Source: UBA7374 sp049890275 (GTDB lineage: Bacteria; Verrucomicrobiota; Verrucomicrobiia; Opitutales; Coraliomargaritaceae). Taken from it: a stretch of DNA of 64,000 nt. The notes beneath the pieces were generated by a model that searched no databases, had not been told where the DNA came from, and saw only the letters and a program-made list of their open reading frames with translations. The DNA lies in assembly GCA_049890275.1 (NCBI GenBank), contig JBMHBT010000012.1, positions 32,535 to 96,534 on the forward strand, read 5' to 3'. The translations under genes were made by a program, and so were the position numbers. This document shows, piece by piece, positions 18,101 through 25,865 of the stretch (position 1 is the first letter of the stretch; each line of letters begins with the position of its first letter).

Positions 18101-18951
18101 TGGGTGTGCGAGTGGGCACTGTAGCGGCTGACCCGCGCCAAGCCGGTATCCACCACGAAGCGGATGCCCGGAACGGTCAGGGAGGTTTCGGCGATATTGG
18201 TCGAGAGGATGACCCTTCGTCGCGCACCCGTTCGGAAGATACGTTGCTGGTCTGCGTTGGCCAGACGTCCGTAGAGCGGCAAGATCTCGCAGTCGCGACC
18301 ATGCGCGCCTTCCAGCAGGCGCGTCAGTTCGTGAATGTCGCGCTCGGCGGGAAGGAAAGTCAGGATGTCGCCCACTCGGTTTTCCCCGATAATCTCTCCA
18401 ATCGTTCGGGCAGCGATTTCGATATAGTCCGACGCATCCTCTTCCGGCGACAGGTAGTGCACATCCACCGGGTACATCCGCCCCGAGACCTCGATGATCG
18501 GTGCCCCGCCGAAAGCCTTGGAAAAAGTCTCTGTATCGATCGTCGCGGAGGTGATGACAATCTTCAGGTCGTCCCGTCTATCCATCAGTTGACGCAGGCA
18601 GCCGAGGATGAAATCGATATTCAGGCTCCGCTCGTGCGCCTCGTCGATCAGGATAGCCTCGTACTGCCGCAGCATCGGATCGTCCTGCAATTCATTCAGC
18701 AGGATACCGTCCGTCATCACTTTGATCGCCGTCTCTGATCCCGTGCGGTCGGTAAAGCGGATCTTGGCCCCCACCTCCCGACCCAGCGGCACCTTCAACT
18801 CTTCCGCGATCCGTTCCGCCACCGAGAGCGCCGCCACCCGGCGGGGTTGCGTACAGCCGATCAGACCCTTTTGACCCAGCCCGCACTCCAGAAGAAACTT
18901 CGGCAACTGCGTCGTCTTCCCCGAGCCCGTCTCGCCCGCCACCACCACCAC
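15190..18951 (-). CDS. hrpA: ATP-dependent RNA helicase HrpA (start uncertain)
   Basis: Large DEAH-box RNA helicase. Motif I GETGSGKTTQLPK, motif II DEAHERS, SATIDTETF, STNIAETSLTVPG and QRKGRCGRVQDG are all present, followed by the winged-helix/HA2 region and the long DUF3418-like C-terminal half typical of HrpA. The first usable codon is a GTG at 18951, directly before the Walker A loop. However, the same frame is open upstream to a TAA at 19093-19095 and encodes LQPTYDETLPIHQRREAIIR, which is the conserved HrpA N-terminus, with no ATG, GTG or TTG in it. The true start is therefore probably upstream at a rare codon (for example ATT or ATC), or a frameshift is present. Confidence 0.93.
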   Translation of the reverse strand: MVVVAGETGSGKTTQLPKFLLECGLGQKGLIGCTQPRRVAALSVAERIAEELKVPLGREVGAKIRFTDRTGSETAIKVMTDGILLNELQDDPMLRQYEAILIDEAHERSLNIDFILGCLRQLMDRRDDLKIVITSATIDTETFSKAFGGAPIIEVSGRMYPVDVHYLSPEEDASDYIEIAARTIGEIIGENRVGDILTFLPAERDIHELTRLLEGAHGRDCEILPLYGRLANADQQRIFRTGARRRVILSTNIAETSLTVPGIRFVVDTGLARVSRYSAHSHTQRLPIEPVARSSADQRKGRCGRVQDGTCYRLYTEEDYEERPRFNTPEIHRSNLASVILRMTAFRLGDVANFPFIDPPPESAIRGGYRLLSELGAIESSGNKTEEARSLTPLGKRLARLPVDPTVGRMLLQAEIEGAVPEILVIASGLSIQDPRERPSEAAAEADAAHRQFVHKHSDFLTLLNIWNTFHKELETLSQNKLRKFCRQHFLSYQRMREWRDVHQQLERLLRQVLKDGGKKSKRPPLQPEDCAEKKLSGYAAIHKSILAGLLGNIAVKEEGHEYRGPRNRKALLFPGSGLFDQKAAKQQRKANYAKKKPGEAVKTSAPEWIVCGQWMETSRLYARTAAAIEVDWIEAVAGDLVKTKYIEPFWSERSAAALCKERKLLFGLEIRRRQARLTPVDPRTATDIFVRHGLVEEGIKEQPPFLLKNREVREQAKSELARRRLGSSLAVEDTITGFYRKRLEGVGSYAELRAFAKAKHRGSLDFLQARLADLLPKESNHDLAEAFPTRIDIGGRRLQLTYRHQPGGEEDGVTLRVPVELLEAITQSLLDWAIPGHREEKVHCLLRALPKASRIQLHPLKENSSLISRVLVPSERTLHEELAAYLQAEHQISIRTEDWAETEIPYHLQPRIQVEDRGGRTLAAGRDLPELSEALQESADKKATEKGGLKALPAWRNAAKQYERKNLSAWSFDDLPESIDLSGEAGMPLKAYPALVANKGGIDLRLQPDHKAADKKTATGWLALAEAVTARDCAWLRRDLRDLRQLGLLLLPLGGFDSIEEPAWQHLRRHLFRCDQRLPLQRAVFEKTLARANEEKRGLVPRLVDTLRALLEAREDVATLLEKKQTPQAISYPGMRAQLQQLAPANLLEQYEFDELPHLTRFLQGMTRRAERAKSNLHGDMEKAKRLEPQAKQLAELEAAAKQSGKEKDLKPYRLLLEEYKISLFAQELGTGQKVSAKRLETLASELRKELR

Positions 18952-19124
18952 CCGATGCTCTTTAACCGCACGAATGATCGCCTCCCGTCGCTGGTGGATC
19001 GGGAGCGTCTCATCGTAAGTCGGCTGGAGGGAATTTCGGATAATCGAATTGGGTTGATTTTCCCAAGAGTATTGGACGGAACGTAAGCTATCTTATAACT
19101 CTGGCAAGTTTGCGAATAGGGCAA

Positions 19125-19151
19125 AAAAAAGCCCCGCGATTGCGGGGCTCA
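19125..19151 (-). terminator. Rho-independent terminator between rpmB and hrpA
   Basis: Read leftward, AGCCCCGC and GCGGGGCT pair around a short AATC loop and are followed by eight T. It ends rpmB transcription, so hrpA needs its own promoter within the roughly 170 bases before 18951. Confidence 0.9.
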
Positions 19152-19171
19152 GGAAAGGGCTTGTTGGGGTC

Positions 19172-19408
<237 letters not shown>

Positions 19409-19484
19409 TTCCTTTATTGAGTGAAAGCGGTGGAAAGTAGGGTTTGCCGGGCGGCGATCAAGTCTTTTTTTGCGGAGGGGTGGG

Positions 19485-19690
19485 AAGGTCGAACAGTGAA
19501 GAAAGGAACGGAACCACGGATCAACGCGGATCGGTGGACTGACAATGAGGATGGCTCACGCAAAGGCGCAAAGAAATGGGCAGAAAATGAAGAAACGATG
19601 GGTTCTATGATAAAATCAGTGTCTATCTGTGTACATCTGTGGTTTTGTGGTTATATGAATCTCAGCTCTGCGTCTTTGCGTGAGTGAATT
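19485..19690. repeat. Dispersed intergenic repeat, copy 3
   Basis: The 335-base gap between rpmB and the BrkB-like gene has no convincing gene. It is filled by the clearest copy of the repeat: AGGTCGAACAGTGAAG, GGAACCACGGATCAACGCGG, GACTGACAATGAGGATGGCT, CACGCAAAGGCGCAAAG, GAAACGATGGGTTCTATGAT, then GTGTCTATCTGTGTACATCT and CTTTGCGTGAGTG. ACCACGGAT near the left pairs with the ATCTGTGGT type end, and CTCACGCAAAG with CTTTGCGTGAG, giving a nested palindromic layout. Confidence 0.8.
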
Positions 19691-19738
19691 TTTCCCTCGT
19701 TTGATTCCGCTTAGTGAGAAGATGGAAGGGGGAGGGGC

Positions 19739-21190
19739 CTAGGGGTCGGTAGGGTGAATGAGTTGCTGGATGAGGGTATCGGGGAGTTGGTTTTGTTCGG
19801 GGTTGTCGAGGTGCCGAAGGTATTGGGCGATTCCGGGGTGGGCTTCGGTGATGAGGGGTACGCCGTCGTTGTTTCCGTAGGCGTCGATGGTTTGTTTGAA
19901 TTGCCGGAGGGTGAGGTGGTCGATGGGGCGTGCGGCCTGGTAGGCGCGGTCGAAGTGGGCGGTGCCTTCGTCGTCTTGCACCGGGCAGAGCCAGCCGATG
20001 CGGCAGAGGCGGTCGAGGCAGGCGTTGAGGATGTGACTGGGGACGCGGAGGGCTTGCTGGAGTTGTCGGGTGCGGAGGGGCGGGTGGCCTTGGCGGAAGC
20101 ATTCTGCGATGTGGAGGAGGACGCCGAGGGCGATGATTTCTCGGGCGCGGGAGCTGGTTTGTTCCCAGGCGTTTTCGTCGGTCAGGTAGTTGGCGTTTTG
20201 GACGGAGTAGGTGAGTTGTCCGCCAAGGAGGATGAGGAGCCAGAAGATGTAGAGCCCGAGCATGAGGACGATGAGGATGCCGACGGAGCCGTAGAGGCTG
20301 TTGGTGTCGACGACGCGCTGCATGTAGAGGAAGGAGAGTTTGTTGTAGAGGGTGAGGCCGAGGATGACGATGGCGGAGCCGATGAGGGCGGGTTTCCACT
20401 CGACGCGGGTGTTGGGGATGAAGCGGAAGAAGAGTGCGAGGAAGAGGGTGAGGAGGAGGAAGGCGACGAAGGGGGATAGGGTGAGGAAGAGGGCAGCGAG
20501 GGTTTGGCCGAAGGGGAGGAGTTGCTCCATGCGCCGGGCGATGGCGGTGAAGGTGAAGAGAGTGAGGGAGGTGGTGCCGAGTACGGCGCCGAGGCTGATA
20601 AAGGTCCAGTAGACGACGATGCGCTCGGTGAATTTGCGTCCACGGGCGACGCCCCAAAGGGTGTTGAAGGAGCTTTCGATGGAGGCGAGGACTTGGAGGG
20701 CGATGAGGCCGAGCATGAGTGCGCCGAGTGCGCCGACGGTGCCGGATTGGGCGGCTTGGGCGAAGTTGTTGATCAGTTCGAGGACTTGTGGGTTGAGTTC
20801 GGTGTGGGTGCCGTTTTCGGGGCCATCGAGGTCGAGGGCGACCTGTGGTGCGGCGAAGGAAATGGCTTTGGCGATGGCGTTGACAACGATGGCGTCGTTG
20901 CCTTTTTCGAGGGCAAATCCGGAGAGGAGGATGGCGAGTGCGATGAGTGGACCGATGCCGACGAGGGAGTAGAAGGTGAGTGCGGCGGATTGTACGGGGA
21001 TGCGGTTGCGGCGGGTGCCCTGAAGGGTGAGGGTGAGGATGCGAAGAATGTGGTAGGCGCGGGCACGGAGGTTTTTGCGCCCGAGGTGCTGGAGTTCCCA
21101 GATGTCTTCTACGAGGAGCTGGCGCAGGCGGGTGCCGAAGGCGCGTATGTTCGTCCCGATGGATCCGCGGGTTTTCGTTTTTTGGCTCAT
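19739..21190 (-). CDS. YihY/BrkB-family membrane protein with C-terminal winged-helix-like extension
   Basis: Inner membrane protein of 483 residues. IPVQSAALTFYSLVGIGPLI is the YihY/BrkB signature, and about six hydrophobic segments follow (for example LGALMLGLIALQVLASIES, FVAFLLLTLFLALFFRFIP, SVGILIVLMLGLYIFWLLIL). After residue 340 a soluble tail resembles a small winged helix (LRTRQLQQALRVPSHILNAC, LDRLCRIGWLCPV), a feature of the longer BrkB proteins. Function in bacteria is not settled; the family was once misnamed ribonuclease BN. The start overlaps the Dus gene stop by 4 bases. Confidence 0.85.
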   Translation of the reverse strand: MSQKTKTRGSIGTNIRAFGTRLRQLLVEDIWELQHLGRKNLRARAYHILRILTLTLQGTRRNRIPVQSAALTFYSLVGIGPLIALAILLSGFALEKGNDAIVVNAIAKAISFAAPQVALDLDGPENGTHTELNPQVLELINNFAQAAQSGTVGALGALMLGLIALQVLASIESSFNTLWGVARGRKFTERIVVYWTFISLGAVLGTTSLTLFTFTAIARRMEQLLPFGQTLAALFLTLSPFVAFLLLTLFLALFFRFIPNTRVEWKPALIGSAIVILGLTLYNKLSFLYMQRVVDTNSLYGSVGILIVLMLGLYIFWLLILLGGQLTYSVQNANYLTDENAWEQTSSRAREIIALGVLLHIAECFRQGHPPLRTRQLQQALRVPSHILNACLDRLCRIGWLCPVQDDEGTAHFDRAYQAARPIDHLTLRQFKQTIDAYGNNDGVPLITEAHPGIAQYLRHLDNPEQNQLPDTLIQQLIHPTDP

Positions 21191-22206
21191 GGTGTGTTGA
21201 CCGCTGGCTCACTCGGTGCGGTCGGCTGGCTTTGGGAATGGATGTGTTGGCGGGCGACGCGCTCGAGGTCTTCGATTTGCAGCACGGTGCCGAGGGCGGT
21301 GCGGATTTTTCGGGAACCGGGCATCCCTTTGGTCAGGGCGATGAATTTCGGGCGCATCCAGCCGAGGTCCTTGTGCTTTTGTTTGCGGAAGGGGCGCTCC
21401 ATAATGCCGCGGGTGTAATCGATGATGGTGCGCCAGCGTTCGTCGAGTGCGGGTGGCTGGGGGACCGTGCCATGGGCCAGGTAGTGTTTGATGTCGCGGA
21501 AGATCCAGGGATAGCCGAGTGCGGCACGGCCGATCATGACGCCGGAGCAGGGGGTATTTTTGCGGATGCGTACGATGTCTTCGGCCGAGCGTATGTTGCC
21601 GTTGCCGATCACGGGGATGTCGAGGTTAGCGGCGGTTTGGGCGATAACGTCCCAATTGGCTTCGCCTCGGTAGGCCTGCATTTTGGTCCGCCCGTGGATG
21701 GCGAGGGCGCGGGCACCGGATTCCTGAGCAATGTGCCCGACTTCGTCGGCGACGATGGAGTCATCGTCCCAGCCGATACGGATTTTCACCGTCACGGGTG
21801 TATCGGGAACGGCTTGAACCACGGCAGCGGTGACTTGACCGAGTTTGGCGGGGTTGCGGAGCATGGAGGAGCCGGCGTCCATGCAGATGACGCGATCGGC
21901 GGGGCAGCCAAAGTTGATATCAATGAAGTCGGGGCGCATACGGTCGGCCAGCATTTTGGCCGCTTCGCCCATGCTGTTCGGGTTGGAGCCGAAGATCTGT
22001 ATGCCCATGGGGCGTTGTGACTCGGTGAAGTCGACCGTATCCCAGAGGCGGGGATCGCCGCGCACGAGGGCGTCGGCCTGAACAAACTCGGTGACCATGA
22101 CGTCGGCGCCTTGTTCTTTGCAGAACTGGCGGAAAACGATATCGGTATATCGAGCCATAGGGGCTAGATATAGGGGGAATCGTTCATTTTTGAACCAATC
22201 GAGCAT
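21187..22206 (-). CDS. tRNA-dihydrouridine synthase
   Basis: FMN-dependent enzyme that reduces uridine in the D-loop of tRNA. LAPMARYTDIVFRQFC at the N-terminus, MGIQIFGSNP, DFIDINFGCPADRV with the conserved GCP cysteine, VTVKIRIGWDDDS, ALAIHGRTKMQAYRG and IPVIGNGNIRSAEDI are the family motifs in order. The 339-residue length is normal for the DusA/B/C group; which subclass is not clear, though the motif pattern is DusB-like. It is the first gene of a two-gene unit with the BrkB-like gene. Confidence 0.93.
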   Translation of the reverse strand: MLDWFKNERFPLYLAPMARYTDIVFRQFCKEQGADVMVTEFVQADALVRGDPRLWDTVDFTESQRPMGIQIFGSNPNSMGEAAKMLADRMRPDFIDINFGCPADRVICMDAGSSMLRNPAKLGQVTAAVVQAVPDTPVTVKIRIGWDDDSIVADEVGHIAQESGARALAIHGRTKMQAYRGEANWDVIAQTAANLDIPVIGNGNIRSAEDIVRIRKNTPCSGVMIGRAALGYPWIFRDIKHYLAHGTVPQPPALDERWRTIIDYTRGIMERPFRKQKHKDLGWMRPKFIALTKGMPGSRKIRTALGTVLQIEDLERVARQHIHSQSQPTAPSEPAVNTP

Positions 22207-22340
22207 GGCTAGATAAAAAAAATGATTAAGTTAGGGCACCGCTGAAGCGATCCATTGTCGTCTTTCTTTGACAAATAGTAAAAATCACCGTCATTTATAG
22301 TTCAATCTACAGTAAACACCAACATCAAACCGACCCTTCT

Positions 22341-22547
22341 ATGAAAACATTACTCATTCCTGTACTTATGGTCTTCGCTGCTGCTACTGCTACCGCCGGT
22401 TGTGGTGGTTGCGGTCCCAAGGCTGCTCCGAAGGAATCTTCTTGTGCTTCTTCTTGTGCAGACAGCTGCAAGGACAAGAGCAAGAAGTCCTGCTGCTCCA
22501 AGGATAAGGCTGCTTCCGGTAAGAAGTCCTGCTGCTCCAAGAAGTAA
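22341..22547 (+). CDS. Small exported cysteine-rich protein
   Basis: A 68-residue protein with a Sec signal (MKTLLIPVLMVFAAATATA) and a mature part of about 48 residues that holds nine cysteines, in the order CGGC, SSCASSCADSC, KKSCCSKDK, KKSCCSKK, among many lysines. The repeated KKSCCSK motif suggests internal duplication. Cys-Cys pairs and CxxC spacing suggest metal binding or a thiol-rich peptide, but I do not recognise the family. The signal ends TATAGC, so a lipid anchor on the first Cys is possible though the -3 residue is atypical. It has its own terminator and stands alone. Confidence 0.8.
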   Translation: MKTLLIPVLMVFAAATATAGCGGCGPKAAPKESSCASSCADSCKDKSKKSCCSKDKAASGKKSCCSKK

Positions 22548-22575
22548 GTTATTTTCAGGAGTTCATCTCCTTACG

Positions 22576-22614
22576 GCCCCGTCTGCGGATACGTTCGCAG
22601 CGGGGCTTTTTTGT
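22576..22614 (+). terminator. Rho-independent terminator after the Cys-rich gene
   Basis: GCCCCG and CTGCG on the left pair with CGCAG and CGGGGC on the right around an 8-base loop, followed by six T. It begins 28 bases after the stop codon. Confidence 0.9.
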
Positions 22615-22639
22615 GCCTGGAAAAGGGAGAAGGAGAGGA

Positions 22640-22815
22640 AGGTCGAACAGTCAAGGAATGAATGGAACCACGGATGGACACGGATCGGTGGACTGACAAT
22701 GAGGATGGCTCACGCAAAGAGGCAAAGGCGCAAAGAAAGGGCAGAAAATGTAGAAACGATGGGTACTATGATAAAATCATTGTCTATCCGTGGTACATTG
22801 ACCAAGCCGGAGAGA
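22640..22815. repeat. Dispersed intergenic repeat, copy 4
   Basis: Near-identical to the copy at 19485-19690 over most of its length: AGGTCGAACAGTCAAGG, GGAACCACGGATGGACACGG, GGTGGACTGACAATGAGGAT, GCAAAGGCGCAAAGAAAGG, GAAACGATGGGTACTATGAT and TTGTCTATCCGTGG. The closing CTTTGCGTGAG end is missing, so this copy is 3' truncated. From 22816 to 22900 I see nothing further. Confidence 0.8.
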
Positions 22816-22900
22816 AGTCTGCATCGATAAAGATCTGCTGCATTATTCTGTCTTACTAGATTTCCTTTTGGTGTTTCTTCGCAGGCATTTGGATCAACTG

Positions 22901-23872
22901 TTATTGGGTGAAAGAATCGAGTAGATCGAGGTAGCCTCCGAAGAATTCAAAGAGGGAGTAGGCGACGAGTGCGGCGACGCAGAGGAGGGCAATGCCGGGG
23001 TAAAATGCGGTGGCGGTGGCGAGTTTGCTGGCTGCCCGTTCTTCGTAGTTTTGGCTCAGCTCAAGGAGCATGGAGTCGAGCTTACCGGTGGTGGAACCGG
23101 TTTTATAGTAGGCGATAAAATCTTTGGGAAGTGATGGATGCTCGGCAATGACATCGGCCGGATCGAGTCCCTTTTCTAGGATTAGTTGGATGGCCCGGTT
23201 GGTTTTCATCAGAGAGGGGGATTTGGATGCTTGGGCTGCTTGTGCCCATGCTTGCTGTGGTGCGATACCGGCCTGGTAGGCATTGCCGAGAACATCGCAG
23301 AAGTCGGCGATGGATTGGTTTTTGGCGTAGCCGCGTAGGAGAGGAAAGCAGCGAAGGATGGCGGGTAAGAGCGGGTTTCCGGTCTTGGCCATGGATTGAA
23401 GCAAGCCAATGACGACCCAGAGGGGGAGAAGCAGGCTACTTGCCTGGAGGAGGAGCGTGCTGAGGTCAAAGCCGGCGAGGCCAGTCTCGAAATCAATTAT
23501 CCGAACAAGGGGGAGGACGAGGGCGGCTAGATGAAAGACGATGAGCGGATAGACGAGCTTGCTGCGGATGCGGCGATTAGTTTCGAAGAGTCGTTTGTGA
23601 CGACCGGCGAGTCGTTGACACATTTCGGGTAGGCGTCCGCTTTGGTCGGCAAAGAGGAGGTTTTCACGGTCGATTTTCGGGAGCCAGTTTCCGCTTTCAC
23701 GGATGACTTGATCGAGGGGAAGGCCTGCTTCGAGTTTCTCTGTGGCTTGCCGACGGTTTTTGGGGGCGGGTTCGGCAGGCAGGCTCCACGCCTTGGGTAA
23801 GGGGATTCCTGCTTCCAGATGTCGGGCCAGTTGGAGATACCAGTCCGCTAAGGTTTTTGAGTTGGATGACAT
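22901..23872 (-). CDS. GspF/PilC-like type II secretion or pilus assembly membrane protein (stand-alone)
   Basis: A 323-residue protein with the two-repeat T2SSF layout: a cytoplasmic helical domain (LADWYLQLARHLEAGIPLPK to CQRLAGRHKRL), a membrane segment (LVYPLIVFHLAALVLPLVRI), a second membrane region, then a second domain (FCDVLGNAYQAGIAPQQAW, FIAYYKTGSTTGKLDSML) and a final membrane helix. The start at 23872 (MSSNSKTLADWY) fits the family; an open frame reaches 23977 but adds no matching residues. No other secretion or pilus genes are next to it, so its machine must be encoded elsewhere or it is an orphan. Confidence 0.82.
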   Translation of the reverse strand: MSSNSKTLADWYLQLARHLEAGIPLPKAWSLPAEPAPKNRRQATEKLEAGLPLDQVIRESGNWLPKIDRENLLFADQSGRLPEMCQRLAGRHKRLFETNRRIRSKLVYPLIVFHLAALVLPLVRIIDFETGLAGFDLSTLLLQASSLLLPLWVVIGLLQSMAKTGNPLLPAILRCFPLLRGYAKNQSIADFCDVLGNAYQAGIAPQQAWAQAAQASKSPSLMKTNRAIQLILEKGLDPADVIAEHPSLPKDFIAYYKTGSTTGKLDSMLLELSQNYEERAASKLATATAFYPGIALLCVAALVAYSLFEFFGGYLDLLDSFTQ

Positions 23873-23989
23873 CGCCGGAAAAAGTAGTAAACAGCGCTGC
23901 GTTGGAGGCAAAAGTAGCATGAAATGCGTTGCAAGCTTGTTCCCGGCAGGAAAGCAGGCACAGTGTATTCTTAACATTTTTTAACGAAA

Positions 23990-25741
23990 TTGAATTCTAC
24001 CGATACCAGTTCATTTGACCGGTTGTCCCGATCCAATGCGAACAGCGCCTGGGGTGCTTTGGCGATGGAGGTATTGGCACGTCTGGGGGTGGAGACGGTG
24101 GTGGTCTCTCCGGGCTCGCGGAGTACTCCGCTCTGTGTGGCGGCTTCGCGGAATCCGCGATTGGAGACCTTGGTTTTTCTCGATGAGCGGAGCGCGGCTT
24201 TTTTTGCTTTGGGTTTGGCCAAGCGGCGGCAACGACCGGTTGTGCTGGTTTGTACTTCAGGAACGGCAGCGGCGAATTATTTTCCGGCGGTGGTGGAAGC
24301 GTCGATGCGCGGGGTGCCTCTGTTGGTATTGACAGCGGATCGCCCTCCGGAGGACCGGGCTTGTTCGAGTGGGCAAACGATTGACCAGATCCAGTTGTAC
24401 GGGGAGTACCCGCGCGCGTTTGTGGAACTAGCCTTGCCTGAGGTGGAGCAACCCATGCTGGATTACCTGCGGCAGACACTGGTGCATGCGGTGGAGAGAG
24501 CCTGCAATGGCAATCCTGGTCCGGTGCATGTGAATGTTCCTTTTCGCGAGCCTTTGTCTCCGCAGGAAGAGGCCGATCCGGTTGTCTCAGCAAATGAATT
24601 GGAGGAGGCCGCTCGGGTGATCAGCCGAATCTGCGAGGCGGTACGGACGGTTCCGGCGATGGATGCGGTTGTGGTGGAGCGCTTGGCGAGTCACCGCCGG
24701 GGTCTCATCGTGGTGGGAGATGTGAACGCTTCGGTTAGCGAAGGTGCATTTGCGGAGGCGGTGGGGACGATTGCAAAGAAGCTGGGTTGGCCGGTTTTGG
24801 CCGATGTACTCAATCCATTGCGGGGTCACGCTTCGAAGGTGCCTGGCTTAGTCGCACAGTATGATACTTTTCTGCGGGATGCGGAGGGGACGGATGTCCT
24901 GCGACCGGATGCAGTCCTGCAAATCGGCACCTTGCCGACCAGTAAGTGCCTGCGGAAGTGGTTGAAGGATGTGGGGGCGACGACTTTTCTTCTGAGTGAA
25001 CGGCCGGTCAATACGGATCCTTTGCACCGTGTGGCGCTGCCTCTGTCCGGTTCGGCAGAGGGCTTGGCTGAGTTGCTGCAGTCAATGGATGCAGACGCCG
25101 ATTGGTTGTCTGTCTGGCAGGAACAGGAGACGTCGTGTGCGGCGCGTTTGGATGCAGCTTTGGACACGGAACAAGGGCTCTTTGAAGGAAAGGCGGCGTG
25201 GTTGCTCTCTCGCACGGTGCCGGAGGGGAGTTCCGTCTTTTTGGCCAGTAGCATGAGCGTGCGCTATGCCGAGTCTTTTTGGTCTGCGGGGGATCGTGCG
25301 GTTTCTATTTTTTCCAATCGAGGGGCCAATGGAATCGACGGCACCTTGTCCACTGCACTCGGTGTGGCCCACAAGGGAGCGCCTGCTTTTCTTTTGACCG
25401 GTGACTTAGCTTTTCTGCATGACAGCAACGGATTGCTGGCGGCTAAGCAATTGGAGGGGAGCTTGACCGTGCTGGTGATGAACAACAACGGCGGGGGTAT
25501 CTTTGAGCATTTGCCGGTGGCGGAGCAGGCGGTGGATTTTGAAGCGTTGTTTGCCACGCCGCAGTTGGTCGATGTGGGGCAACTCTGTGCGGCGCACGGA
25601 GTGGCTCATTGTATGGTTGAGAATTGGGAAACTCTGGCCAAGGAACTGGCCAGTGAGGCGGTTTCGGGCGTGCGCGTACTGGAGCTTTGCACGGACCGGA
25701 AGGCGGACCGAGATGCTTTCCTTCGGTTGGTGGCACTGTAG
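23990..25741 (+). CDS. menD: 2-succinyl-5-enolpyruvyl-6-hydroxy-3-cyclohexene-1-carboxylate synthase
   Basis: Thiamine-diphosphate enzyme of menaquinone synthesis that joins 2-oxoglutarate-derived succinyl semialdehyde to isochorismate. VVVSPGSRSTPLCVAASRNP, LDERSAAFFALGLAKRRQRP with the TPP-activating Glu, VLVCTSGTAAANYFPAVVEA, LTADRPPEDRACSSGQTIDQ and the C-terminal FSNRGANGIDGTLSTALG with LVMNNNGGGIFEHLP identify it clearly. 583 residues is normal. The start is a TTG at 23990; the next ATG would remove 25 residues. No other men genes are in the window, but it lies beside the 2-oxoglutarate dehydrogenase operon that uses the same substrate. Confidence 0.95.
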   Translation: MNSTDTSSFDRLSRSNANSAWGALAMEVLARLGVETVVVSPGSRSTPLCVAASRNPRLETLVFLDERSAAFFALGLAKRRQRPVVLVCTSGTAAANYFPAVVEASMRGVPLLVLTADRPPEDRACSSGQTIDQIQLYGEYPRAFVELALPEVEQPMLDYLRQTLVHAVERACNGNPGPVHVNVPFREPLSPQEEADPVVSANELEEAARVISRICEAVRTVPAMDAVVVERLASHRRGLIVVGDVNASVSEGAFAEAVGTIAKKLGWPVLADVLNPLRGHASKVPGLVAQYDTFLRDAEGTDVLRPDAVLQIGTLPTSKCLRKWLKDVGATTFLLSERPVNTDPLHRVALPLSGSAEGLAELLQSMDADADWLSVWQEQETSCAARLDAALDTEQGLFEGKAAWLLSRTVPEGSSVFLASSMSVRYAESFWSAGDRAVSIFSNRGANGIDGTLSTALGVAHKGAPAFLLTGDLAFLHDSNGLLAAKQLEGSLTVLVMNNNGGGIFEHLPVAEQAVDFEALFATPQLVDVGQLCAAHGVAHCMVENWETLAKELASEAVSGVRVLELCTDRKADRDAFLRLVAL

Positions 25742-25756
25742 GGATAACCGATGGGT

Positions 25757-25830
25757 TAACCGCAGAGTGCGCTGAGAGCGCAGAGGATCGGGAAGGAAAC
25801 GGGTTTCACGCGAAGGCTCGCTAAGATCCT
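25757..25830. repeat. Dispersed intergenic repeat, partial copy
   Basis: Between the convergent menD and lpd genes, TTAACCGCAGAGTGCGCTGA, GAGCGCAGAGG and TTTCACGCGAAGG show the terminal-type 'accgcagag/cgcagagg' sequence of the repeat family. Only an end-type fragment is recognisable. Confidence 0.4.
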
Positions 25831-25865
25831 CGAAAGGGAGGTCGATGACTCTTGTTTGCGCCGGG

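Noticed and set aside
19662..21212. A 516-codon His/Arg/Pro-rich frame on the same strand as the BrkB-like gene
   Set aside because: It is an alternative frame of the BrkB-like gene, which has clear membrane helices and family motifs. The alternative product is low-complexity.
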